Assembly (NCBI RefSeq): GCF_023517795.1
Contig: NZ_CP082928.1
Span: 1,178,001 to 1,242,000 of the forward strand
Direction: 5' to 3'
DNA: 64,000 bases
DNA from: Pseudomonas fulva
GTDB lineage: Bacteria; Pseudomonadota; Gammaproteobacteria; Pseudomonadales; Pseudomonadaceae
Positions 1-16,854 of this stretch are shown here, in pieces. The first letter of the stretch is position 1, and each line of letters opens with the position of its first letter. A program made the translations under genes and the position numbers. The notes under the pieces were generated by a model. That model did not search any database. It worked only from the letters and a program-made list of their open reading frames with translations, and was not told where the DNA came from.

Positions 1-641
1 GCGTTGATATTCAGCCCGTTGGGCTGGGCCGACAGCACCGACACCTCGGCACCCAGCTCCTGGAATACCGCCGGCGCCACCTTGTAGGCCGCGCCGTGGG
101 CGCAGTCGAGCACGATTTTCAGGCCGGAGAAGTCGGTACTGGTCGGCACGCTGCTCTTGCAGAACTCGATATAGCGACCCGCGGCGTCGTTGATACGCGA
201 CACCTTGCCGAGCTGCTCGGACTCGACCACGGTCATCGGCGCGTCGAGCAGTTCCTCGATCATCAGCTCGACTTCATCGGGCAGCTTGGTGCCCTGCCCC
301 GAGAAGAACTTGATGCCGTTGTCGTGGTGCGGGTTGTGCGAGGCGCTGATGACGATACCCGCCTCGGCATGGAAGGTGCGCGTCAGGTAGGCGATCGCCG
401 GCGTCGGCATAGGCCCCAGCAGCATGACGTCAGCACCGGCCGCAGAGAGCCCAGCCTCCAGTGCCGACTCGAACATGTAGCCGGAGATACGCGTGTCCTT
501 GCCAATCAGGATGCGGCACTTGCCCTGCTTGCGAAACGCCATGCCGGCGGCCCAGCCCAGCTTGAGCATGAAATCCGGGGTAATGGGGTACTGACCGACG
601 CGCCCACGGATACCGTCGGTGCCAAAATACTTGCGACTCAA
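1..641 (-). CDS. glmM: Phosphoglucosamine mutase (N-terminal part)
   Basis: Converts glucosamine-6-phosphate to glucosamine-1-phosphate, a cytoplasmic step toward UDP-GlcNAc for peptidoglycan and LPS. About 213 residues are visible; the C-terminal half runs off the left edge. The protein begins [12 protein letters not shown], the usual N-terminus of the family, and carries the phosphoserine loop [12 protein letters not shown] with the catalytic serine near residue 101. The start appears to be TTG at 639-641, preceded at good spacing by an AGGGAG ribosome-binding site; no ATG lies at the conserved N-terminus. It follows folP in the same direction with a 22-base gap, consistent with a folP-glmM operon downstream of ftsH. 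The identification is secure; only the start codon is inferred. Confidence 0.95.
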   Translation of the reverse strand, partial: MSRKYFGTDGIRGRVGQYPITPDFMLKLGWAAGMAFRKQGKCRILIGKDTRISGYMFESALEAGLSAAGADVMLLGPMPTPAIAYLTRTFHAEAGIVISASHNPHHDNGIKFFSGQGTKLPDEVELMIEELLDAPMTVVESEQLGKVSRINDAAGRYIEFCKSSVPTSTDFSGLKIVLDCAHGAAYKVAPAVFQELGAEVSVLSAQPNGLNIN

Positions 642-663
642 AACGACAACTCCCTTTTTCTGT

Positions 664-1515
664 TTACTGCGCCGCTTCGACCGCAGCGACCATGCGCACC
701 ACGTCGACGGTTTCCGCCACATCGTGCACCCGCAGGATATGCGCCCCCTTGGCGACCGCCAACGCCGCCAGGGCCAGGCTGCCGTACAGCCGACCGTCGA
801 CTTCGCGGCCCAGCACGGCGCCAATCATACTCTTGCGCGAGACGCCGACCAGCAGCGGCAGACCAAAAGCCTGCAGCGCCGGCATGCGCCTGAACAGGCT
901 GAGATTATGCTCCAGCGTCTTGGCGAAGCCGAAACCCGGATCGAGCACGATACGCTGCGCCGCGATGCCGGCCGCCTCGCAGACCGCCAGGCGCTCGCGC
1001 AGAAAGTCGGCCACCGCTTCCAGCACGTCATCGTACCGGGGGCTTTGCTGCATGGTCGTGGGTTCGCCACGCATGTGCATCAGGCAAACCGGCAGACCAC
1101 TCTCGGCAGCCGCCTGCAGGGCGCCCTCGCGCTGCAGCGAGCGCACGTCGTTGATCATACCGGCACCGAGCCGAGCCGACTCGCGCATCACCTCGGGGGT
1201 GGAGGTATCCACGGAAATGATCACGTCCAGCTCGGCAGCGACCGCTTCCACCATCGGCGCGACACGCTCCAGCTCTTCGGCCACCGACACCGGGGCCGCA
1301 CCGGGGCGCGTTGACTCGCCGCCGATATCGATCAGTGTCGCGCCGGCGCGCACCATGCCTTCGGCATGCCGCAACGCCGCATCGCGCAAGGCGAAGCGAC
1401 CACCATCGGAAAAGGAGTCGGGGGTGACGTTGAGGATGCCCATCACTTGCGGATGGCCCAAATCAAGAAACCGGCTGCCACAGGGCAGCCGGTTGTTTTT
1501 TTGCACTAGAGACAT
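664..1515 (-). CDS. folP: Dihydropteroate synthase
   Basis: Condenses p-aminobenzoate with dihydropterin pyrophosphate to dihydropteroate in folate synthesis, and is the sulfonamide target. The 283-residue product has the full set of family signatures in order: [14 protein letters not shown] near residue 26, GGESTRPGA, the SVDTS strand, [14 protein letters not shown], and the VGVSRKS loop near the C-terminus. It lies 9 bases after the ftsH stop and 22 bases before glmM on the same strand, an arrangement conserved in gamma-proteobacteria. Its first codons contain a strong hairpin (1469-1494), described separately. No truncation is seen. Confidence 0.97.
   Translation of the reverse strand: MSLVQKNNRLPCGSRFLDLGHPQVMGILNVTPDSFSDGGRFALRDAALRHAEGMVRAGATLIDIGGESTRPGAAPVSVAEELERVAPMVEAVAAELDVIISVDTSTPEVMRESARLGAGMINDVRSLQREGALQAAAESGLPVCLMHMRGEPTTMQQSPRYDDVLEAVADFLRERLAVCEAAGIAAQRIVLDPGFGFAKTLEHNLSLFRRMPALQAFGLPLLVGVSRKSMIGAVLGREVDGRLYGSLALAALAVAKGAHILRVHDVAETVDVVRMVAAVEAAQ
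1469..1502. terminator. Terminator-like hairpin inside the folP 5' end
   Basis: An 11-bp perfect stem (AACCGGCTGCC / GGCAGCCGGTT, loop of four) lies at 1469-1494, within codons 8-16 of folP. On the + strand it is followed by a run of seven T, so it would end antisense transcription entering folP. On the - strand it lies just beyond the ftsH stop and is followed by only a moderately U-rich stretch, so it could weaken ftsH-to-folP read-through. The structure is seen; its function is inferred. Confidence 0.4.
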
Positions 1516-1524
1516 GTGACGGTT

Positions 1525-3450
<1,926 letters not shown>

Positions 3451-3628
3451 TTAGCTACCCTCTGAAGCAGGCCCCTTGCCGAAGCGTGCTTCGCATGACG
3501 ACCAGTTATAAACCGATCTAACTTACTACAAACGCCCGCTCATGGCTGACACCGTCTGTAACCCTTTATGAGACATCTGCCCATTACGATGCGCGTCTTT
3601 GCTTGGACTGACAACCACGCCATTGGTT

Positions 3629-4261
3629 TTACTCGACACTTTGGCCCTTGAAGCCTCGGGCCAGCAAATACTGCTCGCGGGAGCGATCACGGGACGACAG
3701 GGGTTTGCGCATCTGCACCTTGTCGAACTGACGGCGCACCTCCTTGTGGTACTCGTCGAAACCCTCGCCCTGGAAGATCTTGATCAGGAAGTCGCCGCCG
3801 GGCTTGAGCACCCGGCCGGCCAGATCCAGCGCCAGCTCGCACAGGTACATGGCACGCGGCTGATCGGCGGCCCTCACCCCACTCATATTGGGGGCCATAT
3901 CGGAAATCACAAGGTCGACGGGATTATTGTCGATGGCCTCGAGAATCCGGGCGAACACCGCGTCGTCGGTGAAGTCGCCCTGAATGAAGGTGACGTCCGG
4001 GATGCTGTCCATCTCCAGGATGTCGGAGGCGATCAGTCGCCCCTTGTCGCCGATCACTCGGCTCGTGACCTGGGACCAGCCACCCGGCGCGGCGCCGAGG
4101 TCGACCACGGTCATGCCGGGGCGCAGGATGCGATCCTTCTCCTGCACTTCCAACAGCTTGTAGCTGGCACGTGAACGGTAGCCGTCCTTTTGCGCCATTT
4201 TGACGTACGGATCGTCGAAATGCTCTTTCAGCCAACGCTGGCTGGTCTTGGAACGGGCCAC
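3629..4261 (-). CDS. rlmE: 23S rRNA (uridine-2552 2'-O) methyltransferase RlmE
   Basis: Methylates the 2'-O of U2552 in the A loop of 23S rRNA during late 50S assembly, using S-adenosylmethionine. The 210-residue product matches the FtsJ/RrmJ family over its full length. The SAM-binding motif [13 protein letters not shown] lies near residues 53-65, and the catalytic tetrad is represented by the Lys in RASYKLLE, the Asp in ISDMAPN, and the Lys in [10 protein letters not shown] with the nearby Glu. It is upstream of ftsH (178-base gap) and divergent from yhbY, with a shared 97-base intergenic region; this is the conserved arrangement. FtsJ is an older name. Confidence 0.97.
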   Translation of the reverse strand: MARSKTSQRWLKEHFDDPYVKMAQKDGYRSRASYKLLEVQEKDRILRPGMTVVDLGAAPGGWSQVTSRVIGDKGRLIASDILEMDSIPDVTFIQGDFTDDAVFARILEAIDNNPVDLVISDMAPNMSGVRAADQPRAMYLCELALDLAGRVLKPGGDFLIKIFQGEGFDEYHKEVRRQFDKVQMRKPLSSRDRSREQYLLARGFKGQSVE

Positions 4262-4358
4262 ACAACACCTCGAGAGAACAGAATGAATAACTGGGCGGGC
4301 CTCGGGCGGCTCGGTTAAAATAGCCCGCTTTCCCAGATTAATACGCAGGGTTCAGATT

Positions 4359-4670
4359 ATGCCGCTCACTCAAGAGCAGAAGAAACAGTTCAAATCTATC
4401 GGCCACCACCTGAAACCGGTATTGATCGTCGCCGACAACGGTGTTACCGAAGGCGTACTGGCCGAGCTCGAGCGCGCGCTGAACGACCATGAGCTGATCA
4501 AGATCCAGGTGCGTGTCACCGAGCGCGACGACCGCCTGGCGGTGATCGATGAACTGTGCAAGGCCAGCAGGGCCGAACTGGCGCAGATCATCGGCAAGAT
4601 GGCGCTGCTGTACCGCAAGAACCCCAAGGCCAATCGCAACCTGTCCAACATCAGCCGCTACCAGGGCTGA
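4359..4670 (+). CDS. yhbY: YhbY-type CRM-domain RNA-binding protein
   Basis: A 103-residue protein consisting of a single CRM domain, a fold found in pre-50S ribosome-associated proteins. Motifs seen are the N-terminal QKKQFKSIGHHLKPV helix-loop, the strand LIVADNGVTEG and the NDHELIKIQV segment. In E. coli the homologue associates with 50S precursors. It is transcribed divergently from rlmE; a TAAAAT hexamer at 4316-4321 is a possible -10 element. A minus-strand gene ends 9 bases downstream, so the two converge. The domain assignment is firm; the precise role is from family knowledge only. Confidence 0.93.
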   Translation: MPLTQEQKKQFKSIGHHLKPVLIVADNGVTEGVLAELERALNDHELIKIQVRVTERDDRLAVIDELCKASRAELAQIIGKMALLYRKNPKANRNLSNISRYQG

Positions 4671-4679
4671 TTCAGGTAT

Positions 4680-5135
4680 TCAGCCGACCTGCGGGTCGGC
4701 TGCCATGGCCTTGCCAGGCACGGGCTGCAACACCAGCAATACCCCGAAGAACGCCAGCAGCAGGTAGCAGAACAGCTGCCAGCGCAGCGCCTGCGGCCAG
4801 TACACCAGCGAAACCATAAAGGCCAGCGAGACGACCAGCACCGCGAGCAGCAACTGCCCGCTACGCGCTCGCCACAGCGCCGGCACGCCACACCGTCGCA
4901 CCAGCAGCACAGCCTGCAGCAGCACTGCGCCCAGCGTGATGCCGACCATCTGCGGCACCAGGGTGCGCGCCACTTCCTCGATCAGCAAGGACGCCAGGCC
5001 GACACTCGCCAGCCCCGGCAGCACCAGAAAGTGCAACGTCCAGATGCCGCCGACCCAGAAGGTCTGCAGCAGCACCCAGGCGCTGGCTGTGCTGTCACGC
5101 GCAGCCGACCGATCAGACGTGGCGAACTTCGACAA
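4680..5135 (-). CDS. Small DUF4149-type membrane protein
   Basis: About 150 residues with four predicted hydrophobic segments: [55 protein letters not shown] and [17 protein letters not shown]. The W-GG-W-L-F-VLP pattern in the first segment resembles the DUF4149 family, which sits after greA in other Pseudomonas. The start is uncertain. The frame is open across the greA 3' end, and the two plausible starts are TTG at 5135 (overlapping greA by 23 bases) and GTG at 5075, which would cut into the first membrane segment. TTG is chosen because it preserves that segment. It is probably cotranscribed with carA-carB-greA. Function is unknown. Confidence 0.7.
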   Translation of the reverse strand: MSKFATSDRSAARDSTASAWVLLQTFWVGGIWTLHFLVLPGLASVGLASLLIEEVARTLVPQMVGITLGAVLLQAVLLVRRCGVPALWRARSGQLLLAVLVVSLAFMVSLVYWPQALRWQLFCYLLLAFFGVLLVLQPVPGKAMAADPQVG

Positions 5136-5585
5136 TCTCGTACTCGACCAGGCCGCTGGGCGTGTTGACGCCGACCACGTCACCTTCGCTCTTGCCCACC
5201 AGGGCGCGGGCGATGGGCGAACCCACGGAAAGCTTGCCCTGCTTGATGTCGGCTTCGTCTTCGCCAACGATCTGGTAGGTGACGCTCTCGTCGGTCTCGA
5301 CGTTGGCGATTTCCACGGTGGTGCCGAAGATCACCTTGCCGGTATGGGCGATGGTGGTGACGTCGATGATCACCGCATTCTGCAGGCGACCCTCGATATC
5401 ACGTACGCGCGCCTCGACCATGCCCTGCTCCTCGCGGGCGGCATGGTATTCGGCGTTTTCCTTGAGGTCACCCAGCTCACGGGCTTCGGCGATCGCCTGG
5501 CTGAGCGCCGGGCGACGCACCTTGGTCAGGTGCGCCAGCTCTTCTTCCAGGGCGCGGGCGCCCTGGACGGTCATGGGGTACTTGT

Positions 5586-5589
<4 letters not shown>
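5113..5589 (-). CDS. greA: Transcription elongation factor GreA
   Basis: Rescues backtracked RNA polymerase by stimulating cleavage of the nascent transcript through the secondary channel. The 158-residue protein has the N-terminal coiled coil with the acidic tip [12 protein letters not shown] near residues 40-52 (Asp and Glu being the catalytic-tip residues) and a C-terminal FKBP-like globular domain ending in [13 protein letters not shown]. Its ATG overlaps the carB stop by four bases (ATGA at 5586-5589), so translation is probably coupled to carB. This carB-greA junction is typical of pseudomonads. Confidence 0.98.
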
Positions 5590-8807
<3,218 letters not shown>

Positions 8808-8837
8808 GTTCTCTCTCGAATTCTTTGCTCAGCGGGC

Positions 8838-9974
8838 TTAGCGGCGCTTGGCCATGGCTTCGATGAAGCGGTCGAACAGCGGGGCGACATCATTGGGGCC
8901 CGGGCTGGCTTCGGGGTGGCCCTGGAAGCTGAAGGCGTCCTTGTCGGTACGCTCGATGCCCTGCAGGGTGCCGTCGAACAGCGACTTGTGGATCGGCCGC
9001 AGGTTGCCCGGCAGGCTGTTCTCGTCCACGGCGAAACCGTGGTTCTGGCTGGTGATCATCACCACGCCGGTGTCGAGATCCTGTACCGGGTGGTTGGCAC
9101 CGTGGTGGCCGTGGCCCATTTTCAGGGTCTTGGCGCCGGAGGCCAGGGCCAGCAGCTGGTGGCCGAGGCAGATGCCGAATACCGGGATGTCGGTTTCCAG
9201 AACGTCCTTGATCGCCTGGATGGCGTAGTCGCACGGCTCGGGGTCGCCAGGACCGTTGGACAGGAACACACCATCGGGATTGAGCGCCAGCACTTCGCTG
9301 GCCGGGGTCTGCGCCGGCACCACGGTGAGGCGGCAGCCGCGCTCGACCAGCATGCGCAGGATGTTGAGCTTGACGCCGTAGTCGTAGGCGACCACGTGAT
9401 AAGGCAGCTCGCTGGCCGCGATCTCGGGGTGGCTGTCGTCTTTCAGGTTCCACACGCTGGAGCGCCATTCGTAGCGCTCGGTGCAGCAGACTTCCTTGGC
9501 CAGGTCCATGCCTTTCAGGCCCGGGAAGCCGCGCGCCAGTTCGAGAGCCTTTTCCTCGGTGGCATCTGCGCCGACCAGGATGCAGCCGTTCTGCGAGCCT
9601 TTCTCGCGCAGGATGCGGGTCAGGCGACGGGTGTCGATACCGGCGATGGCGACGGTGCCGTTTGCCTTGAGGTAATCGGGCAGCGATTGCTTGTTACGCC
9701 AGTTGCTGGCGATCAGCGGCAGGTCGCGAATGATCAGGCCGGCAGCCCAGACGCGATCCGACTCGGCATCTTCCGGCGTGGTGCCGGTGTTGCCGATGTG
9801 TGGATAGGTCAGGGTAACGATCTGCTGGGCATAAGACGGATCGGTAAGAATTTCCTGATAGCCGGTCATGGCGGTGTTGAACACCACCTCCCCGACAGTT
9901 TGGCCGTCGGCCCCGATGGCCTCGCCGCGAAAAATGCTGCCGTCAGCAAGGGCGAGTATGGCTGGCTTACTCAA
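8838..9974 (-). CDS. carA: Carbamoyl-phosphate synthase small (glutaminase) subunit
   Basis: Class I glutamine amidotransferase subunit that feeds ammonia to CarB. The 378-residue product starts [16 protein letters not shown] and ends with the triad-containing glutaminase domain: the nucleophile Cys lies in [11 protein letters not shown] and the His/Glu pair in [10 protein letters not shown]. The start is taken as TTG at 9972-9974, because it has a GGGAGG ribosome site six bases upstream and gives the N-terminus usual in Pseudomonas; an upstream TTG at 10001 would add nine atypical residues. The start lies only 39 bases after a strong intrinsic terminator (10013-10052), suggesting leader control. 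Confidence 0.97.
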   Translation of the reverse strand: MSKPAILALADGSIFRGEAIGADGQTVGEVVFNTAMTGYQEILTDPSYAQQIVTLTYPHIGNTGTTPEDAESDRVWAAGLIIRDLPLIASNWRNKQSLPDYLKANGTVAIAGIDTRRLTRILREKGSQNGCILVGADATEEKALELARGFPGLKGMDLAKEVCCTERYEWRSSVWNLKDDSHPEIAASELPYHVVAYDYGVKLNILRMLVERGCRLTVVPAQTPASEVLALNPDGVFLSNGPGDPEPCDYAIQAIKDVLETDIPVFGICLGHQLLALASGAKTLKMGHGHHGANHPVQDLDTGVVMITSQNHGFAVDENSLPGNLRPIHKSLFDGTLQGIERTDKDAFSFQGHPEASPGPNDVAPLFDRFIEAMAKRR

Positions 9975-10012
9975 GAAGACCTCCCGTAGATCGTGGAGCA
10001 AACGCAGATTGT

Positions 10013-10052
10013 AAAAAAGCGGGATGACGTGTGAAGGTCATCCCGCTTTTTT
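10013..10052 (-). terminator. Intrinsic terminator/attenuator in the carA leader
   Basis: A perfect 10-bp stem (GCGGGATGAC / GTCATCCCGC, 8-base loop) is flanked by A6 on one side and T6 on the other, so it terminates in both directions. On the - strand the U tract ends 39 bases before the carA TTG start. There is no room for a full promoter between them, so carAB transcripts probably read through this structure. That implies either attenuation or partial termination of dapB transcripts. The structure is directly visible; control of carAB by it is inferred. Confidence 0.75.
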
Positions 10053-10074
10053 GTTTGATTCATTCTGCGCAACT

Positions 10075-10092
10075 TTTAGTGGACACACTAAA
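10075..10092. promoter_or_regulatory. Palindrome in the carA upstream region
   Basis: The inverted repeat TTTAGTG-GACA-CACTAAA lies 28 bases upstream of the carA terminator hairpin on the - strand. It could be an operator for a dimeric regulator or a competing RNA hairpin in a carAB leader. No regulator can be assigned: the arms do not match an ArgR site that I recognise. Confidence 0.35.
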
Positions 10093-10180
10093 GCGAAAAG
10101 CTTACAGGAAAAGCGCTTTTTTCGAAAGGCGTTCAGCGGCAAAAACCTGAAATCCGATCCACGGCCACCCGTCATGATGA

Positions 10181-10205
10181 CCGAGGGCGCCATTGGCGCC
10201 CTCGG
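10181..10205 (-). terminator. GC-rich hairpin just after dapB
   Basis: An 11-bp perfect stem (CCGAGGGCGCC / GGCGCCCTCGG, three-base loop) begins 6 bases past the dapB stop. No U run follows on the - strand, so it is more likely a 3'-end stabiliser or weak terminator than a full intrinsic terminator. Confidence 0.4.
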
Positions 10206-10211
10206 ATCAAG

Positions 10212-11072
<861 letters not shown>

Positions 11073-11080
11073 TTACCGCA

Positions 11081-12208
11081 TTAAAGGTCGCCGAAGAAGC
11101 GCTTCACGCCTTCGAACCAGCCATTGGCCTTGGGCGAGTTGGAGCTGTTGCCCGCCAGGGACTGACGGAATTCTTCGAGCAGCTCGCGCTGGCGACGATC
11201 CAGGTTGACCGGGGTTTCCACCGCCACCTTGCACATCAGATCGCCCGCACCACCGCCGCGCACCGGGGCGACGCCCTTGCCACGCAGACGGAACAGCTTG
11301 CCGGTCTGGGTGCCTTCCGGAATCTTCAGCTTGACCCGACCATCGAGGGTCGGCACTTCCAGCTCGCCGCCCAGGGCCGCATCGGCAAAGCTGATCGGCA
11401 CTTCGCAGTACAGGTGCTTGCCGTCACGCTGGAAGATCGCGTGCTCGCGCACGTTGACCACCACGTACAGGTCGCCTGCCGGGCCGCCCAGGGTGCCCGC
11501 CTCGCCCTCACCGGACAGGCGGATGCGGTCGCCGGTATCGACACCGGCCGGCACCTTGACCGACAGGGTCTTGTGCTCTTCGACCCGGCCATGGCCATGG
11601 CAGGAGCCGCAGGGGTCGGTGATCATCTTGCCGCTGCCGTGGCACCGCGGGCAGGTCTGCTGCACCGAGAAGAAGCCCTGCTGCATGCGCACCTGACCGA
11701 TGCCGCCACAGGTGGTACAGGTCACCGGGCTGGTGCCCTTCTTGGCGCCCGAGCCGTCGCAGGTCTTGCAGTTGACCAGGGTCGGCACGCGAATGGTCAC
11801 CGTGGTGCCACGTACCGCCTCTTCGAGATCCAGCTCCAGGGTGTAACGCAGGTCGCTGCCGCGCTGCGCACCGCCGCGCTGACCGCCACGCTGGCCGCCG
11901 AAGAAATCGCTGAACACGTCGCCGAAGATATCGGAGAAATTCGCGCCGCCACCCCCAAAGCCGCCACCGCCGCCCATCTGTGGGTCGACGCCTGCATGAC
12001 CGTACTGATCGTAGGCGCTGCGCTTGCCGGCGTCGGACAGCACTTCGTAAGCCTCGTTGGCTTCCTTGAAGGCTTCTTCGGCCGCCTTGTCGCCGGGGTT
12101 GCGATCGGGGTGATGCTTCATCGCCAGGCGACGGTAAGCCTTTTTCAGCTCCGCCTCGCTGGCACCGCGCTCGACCCCGAGCACTTCGTAGTAGTCACGT
12201 TTAGACAT
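11081..12208 (-). CDS. dnaJ: Chaperone DnaJ (Hsp40)
   Basis: Co-chaperone that delivers substrates to DnaK and stimulates its ATPase. The 375-residue protein has a J domain at residues 1-70 with the HPD tripeptide (KHHPDRN), a Gly/Phe-rich linker, and a zinc-finger domain with four CxxCxGxG repeats ([32 protein letters not shown]) around residues 143-212. The C-terminal substrate-binding domain follows. It is downstream of dnaK with a 122-base gap that contains stem-loops. Full length, no anomaly. Confidence 0.99.
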   Translation of the reverse strand: MSKRDYYEVLGVERGASEAELKKAYRRLAMKHHPDRNPGDKAAEEAFKEANEAYEVLSDAGKRSAYDQYGHAGVDPQMGGGGGFGGGGANFSDIFGDVFSDFFGGQRGGQRGGAQRGSDLRYTLELDLEEAVRGTTVTIRVPTLVNCKTCDGSGAKKGTSPVTCTTCGGIGQVRMQQGFFSVQQTCPRCHGSGKMITDPCGSCHGHGRVEEHKTLSVKVPAGVDTGDRIRLSGEGEAGTLGGPAGDLYVVVNVREHAIFQRDGKHLYCEVPISFADAALGGELEVPTLDGRVKLKIPEGTQTGKLFRLRGKGVAPVRGGGAGDLMCKVAVETPVNLDRRQRELLEEFRQSLAGNSSNSPKANGWFEGVKRFFGDL

Positions 12209-12252
12209 GGGTTTCTAGCACTCTCAAAATTCTTACCGTCCAGACACGCCAA

Positions 12253-12310
12253 CGCGGGAGCAAGCCCCCGCGCGGCGGATCGCCCTGTCACACCGCAGTG
12301 CGGCAGGGCG
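12253..12310. repeat. Two stem-loops in the dnaK-dnaJ gap
   Basis: CGCGGG/CCCGCG around 12253-12272 forms a short hairpin. A longer hairpin follows at 12281-12310, with outer arms CGCCCTG/CAGGGCG and inner arms CCGCA/TGCGG. No U tract follows either one on the - strand. They may protect the dnaK message end or reduce dnaJ expression relative to dnaK; the first resembles a degenerate Pseudomonas REP core. Confidence 0.45.
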
Positions 12311-12330
12311 CAACACAGGCAAGCCGGGGC

Positions 12331-14256
<1,926 letters not shown>

Positions 14257-14331
14257 TTCACTCTCCCGAAACTTTGATATATCCGCAGCGTTGTCGTGAC
14301 CGCTGCGGTAGCACTAATACGCTTGACTTAC

Positions 14332-14360
14332 TAAATGGGGCTGAGCCCGCCGATTTCAAG
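14332..14360 (-). promoter_or_regulatory. Sigma-32 heat-shock promoter of dnaK
   Basis: On the - strand, -35 CTTGAAA (14354-14360) and -10 CCCCATTTA (14332-14340) are separated by 13 bases. This matches the known sigma-32 consensus CTTGAAA-N(11-16)-CCCCATnT almost exactly. The TGA in the -35 box is the grpE stop codon. Confidence 0.85.
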
Positions 14361-14922
14361 CCTGCTCATCGATTGATGGCGGCGTTTCGGCCGGTGCCTT
14401 GCTGACCACGACCATGGCCGGGCGCAGCAGGCGACCGTTGAGCAGGTAGCCCTTCTGGAACACCTTGAGCACGCTGTTGGGCTCGACGTTGGTGCTCTCC
14501 TGCATGGCCATCGCCTGGTGGTGCTCCGGGTTGAACGGCGCACCATGGGGGTCGATGGCTTCCAGCTGGTGACGCTTGAGGGTGTCGAGCAGCAGCTTGA
14601 GCGTCAGCTCCATGCCCTCACGCACCGCCTTGATCGAATCGTCATCGGCACTCGACAGCTCGAGACCACGCTCCAGGCTGTCGACCACCGGCAACAGGTC
14701 ATTGGCAAATTTCTCGAGGGCGAACTTGTGCGCCTTCTCGACATCCTGCTCAGCGCGACGGCGCACGTTCTGCAGATCGGCAGCCATGCGCAGCGACTGA
14801 TCCTGCGCAGCCGCCAGTTGCTCTTCCAGCGCTTGCACGCGAGCAGCCAGGTCTTCGCTCGGCGCCGCGTCGTTCGCTTGCGCTTCGGAAGTCTGCGGAT
14901 CCAGGTTCTGTTCGTCAGCCAT
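14356..14922 (-). CDS. grpE: Nucleotide exchange factor GrpE
   Basis: Dimeric exchange factor that releases ADP from DnaK and acts as a thermosensor. The 188-residue product has an acidic, variable N-terminus, a long heptad-rich helix (about residues 25-80, including [20 protein letters not shown]) and the conserved C-terminal beta domain with HHQAMAMQE and the motif [20 protein letters not shown]. It is the first gene of the grpE-dnaK-dnaJ cluster and is divergent from recN. A sigma-32 promoter lies 52 bases upstream of its ATG. Confidence 0.98.
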   Translation of the reverse strand: MADEQNLDPQTSEAQANDAAPSEDLAARVQALEEQLAAAQDQSLRMAADLQNVRRRAEQDVEKAHKFALEKFANDLLPVVDSLERGLELSSADDDSIKAVREGMELTLKLLLDTLKRHQLEAIDPHGAPFNPEHHQAMAMQESTNVEPNSVLKVFQKGYLLNGRLLRPAMVVVSKAPAETPPSIDEQA

Positions 14923-14973
14923 GCATTTCTCCTCTAAATGATTCGACGAGCCTCAACTCGCGCGTCTGCCGGC

Positions 14974-15002
14974 TATATAAGGACGATCTGTAGGGTTTCA
15001 AG
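14974..15002 (-). promoter_or_regulatory. Sigma-32 heat-shock promoter of grpE
   Basis: On the - strand, -35 CTTGAAA (14996-15002) and -10 CCTTATATA (14974-14982) are separated by 13 bases, the same geometry as the dnaK promoter. The -35 is a perfect match and the -10 a good match to the sigma-32 consensus. It would drive grpE-dnaK-dnaJ. Confidence 0.8.
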
Positions 15003-15098
15003 GGCTACCAGCACTTTCCGGCAGCCAGTCGTCAGCGTCTTGCCACCCCATCGCAAACCACTGTATAAATAACCAGACAAACCCTGAGAGGCCTCGCC

Positions 15099-16772
15099 AT
15101 GCTGGTGCACCTGTCCGTTCATAATTACGCCATCGTCGAACACCTGGATCTGGAACTGGATCGAGGCATGAGCGTCATCAGCGGCGAAACGGGCGCCGGC
15201 AAGTCGATCATGCTCGACGCCCTCGGCCTGACCCTGGGCGATCGCGCCGACAGCGGCGTGGTACGCCCCGGTGCCGACAAGGCCGACATCCTCGCCAGCT
15301 TCGACCTGGGCGACATTCCCGAAGCCCACGCCTGGCTCGCCGAGCGCGACCTGAACAATGACGGCCCGTGCATCCTGCGCCGGGTGATCACCGCCGAAGG
15401 TCGCTCGCGCGGTTACATCAACGGCACGCCCTGCCCGCTGGGCGACCTCAAGGCACTGGGTGAACTGCTGATCGACATTCACAGCCAGCACGAACACCAG
15501 TCGCTGCTCAAGACCGACACCCATCGCCGCCTGCTCGACGAATACGCCGGCGCTCAGGAGCTGGCCCGCCAGGTGCAACTGGCCGCGCAACGCTGGAAGC
15601 AGACCCGCAGCGAGCTCGAGCGCGTGACCTCCCAGGGCGACGAGCAGCGCGCCCGCCACCAGTTGCTCAGCTACCAGCTCGAAGAACTGGAAAACCTCGG
15701 CCTGGGCGACAACGAGCTGGAGCAGCTGGAACAGGATCACAAGGCCCTGACCAACGCCGAAAGCCTGCTCAGCGCCTGCCGCCAGGTCATCGATCAGTGC
15801 AGCGAGAGCGATGCCGGCAACGTGCTGTCGGTGCTCACCGCCAGCCTCAACCGCCTCGGCAGCCTGCAGGGCCAGCCGGGCGCCCTGAACGAAGCCACCA
15901 ACCTGCTGGCCAGCGCCCAGATCCAGATCGAGGAGGCGATGGGCGAACTCAACCGTTTTCTCGACCACTTCGACGCCGACCCCGAGCGCCAGCAGCAACT
16001 CGAAGAACGCCTGGACACCATCTACACCCTGGCCCGCAAGCACCGCATCCAGCCCAGCGAACTGCCTGCGATGCAGCAGCAGCTGTTCGACGAACTGGAA
16101 GGCCTGAATGCCGATGACCAGGCCGCCGAGCGCCTGGGCGAGGAGCTTGCTGCCTACGGCCGTCACTATCAGGAAAAGGCCGCCGAACTCAGCAGCAAGC
16201 GGCAGAAGGCCGCCGGTAAGCTGGGCAAGGCCGTGGAAAAGGAAATGCAGACCCTGGGCATGCCGGGTGGGCGCTTCAGCATTCAGCTGCAGCCCATCGA
16301 TGGCAGCGAGCCGAACGCCAACGGTCTGGAGCAGGTCGAGTTCCTGGTCAGCGCCAACCCGGGGCAACCGATCAAGGCACTGGCCAAGGTCGCCTCGGGC
16401 GGTGAACTGTCGCGCATCAGCCTGGCCATTCAGGTGATTACCGCACAGACCTCGCGGGTGCCGACCCTGGTGTTCGACGAAGTGGATGTGGGTATCGGCG
16501 GCCCCACCGCCGAAGTGGTAGGGCAACTGCTGCGCCGCCTGGGCGAACGCGGCCAGGTGCTGACCGTGACCCACCTGCCCCAGGTCGCCGCACAAGGCCA
16601 CCAGCACCTGTTCGTGCACAAGGTACGGGGCAGCAACGCCACCCGCACGGCGGTCAGCAAGCTGGGCGAGGCCCAGCGCATCGAGGAGGTCGCGCGCATG
16701 CTGGGCGGCATCGACCTCACCGATGAATCCCTGGCCCACGCCCGCAAACTGGTCAGCAACGCGCATAGCTGA
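15099..16772 (+). CDS. recN: DNA repair protein RecN
   Basis: SMC-like ATPase acting in double-strand break repair by recombination. The 557-residue protein has Walker A SGETGAGKSIM near residues 28-38, a long central coiled coil rich in Gln/Glu/Leu (about residues 150-370), the ABC signature ASGGELSRISLA near residue 432 and Walker B LVFDEVDVGIGG near residue 457. The C-terminal H-loop region is LTVTHLPQVAAQGHQH. It is divergent from grpE and convergent with fur across a bidirectional terminator. No SOS box was identified with confidence upstream. Confidence 0.98.
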   Translation: MLVHLSVHNYAIVEHLDLELDRGMSVISGETGAGKSIMLDALGLTLGDRADSGVVRPGADKADILASFDLGDIPEAHAWLAERDLNNDGPCILRRVITAEGRSRGYINGTPCPLGDLKALGELLIDIHSQHEHQSLLKTDTHRRLLDEYAGAQELARQVQLAAQRWKQTRSELERVTSQGDEQRARHQLLSYQLEELENLGLGDNELEQLEQDHKALTNAESLLSACRQVIDQCSESDAGNVLSVLTASLNRLGSLQGQPGALNEATNLLASAQIQIEEAMGELNRFLDHFDADPERQQQLEERLDTIYTLARKHRIQPSELPAMQQQLFDELEGLNADDQAAERLGEELAAYGRHYQEKAAELSSKRQKAAGKLGKAVEKEMQTLGMPGGRFSIQLQPIDGSEPNANGLEQVEFLVSANPGQPIKALAKVASGGELSRISLAIQVITAQTSRVPTLVFDEVDVGIGGPTAEVVGQLLRRLGERGQVLTVTHLPQVAAQGHQHLFVHKVRGSNATRTAVSKLGEAQRIEEVARMLGGIDLTDESLAHARKLVSNAHS

Positions 16773-16813
16773 TCAGCAGAAACCTGCAGAAATCATTTTC
16801 CGTCGGGCATGAA

Positions 16814-16837
16814 AAAAGGCGACCTGAGTCGCCTTTT
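16814..16837. terminator. Bidirectional terminator between recN and fur
   Basis: AAAAGGCGAC-CTGA-GTCGCCTTTT: a 10-bp stem including A/T ends, with A6 upstream and T4 downstream. It serves the convergent recN (+) and fur (-) genes. Confidence 0.85.
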
Positions 16838-16854
16838 CCAGTCAACCGATACGC

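Noticed and set aside
14973..16766. A 597-codon - strand open frame
   Set aside because: Antisense shadow of recN and its promoter region.
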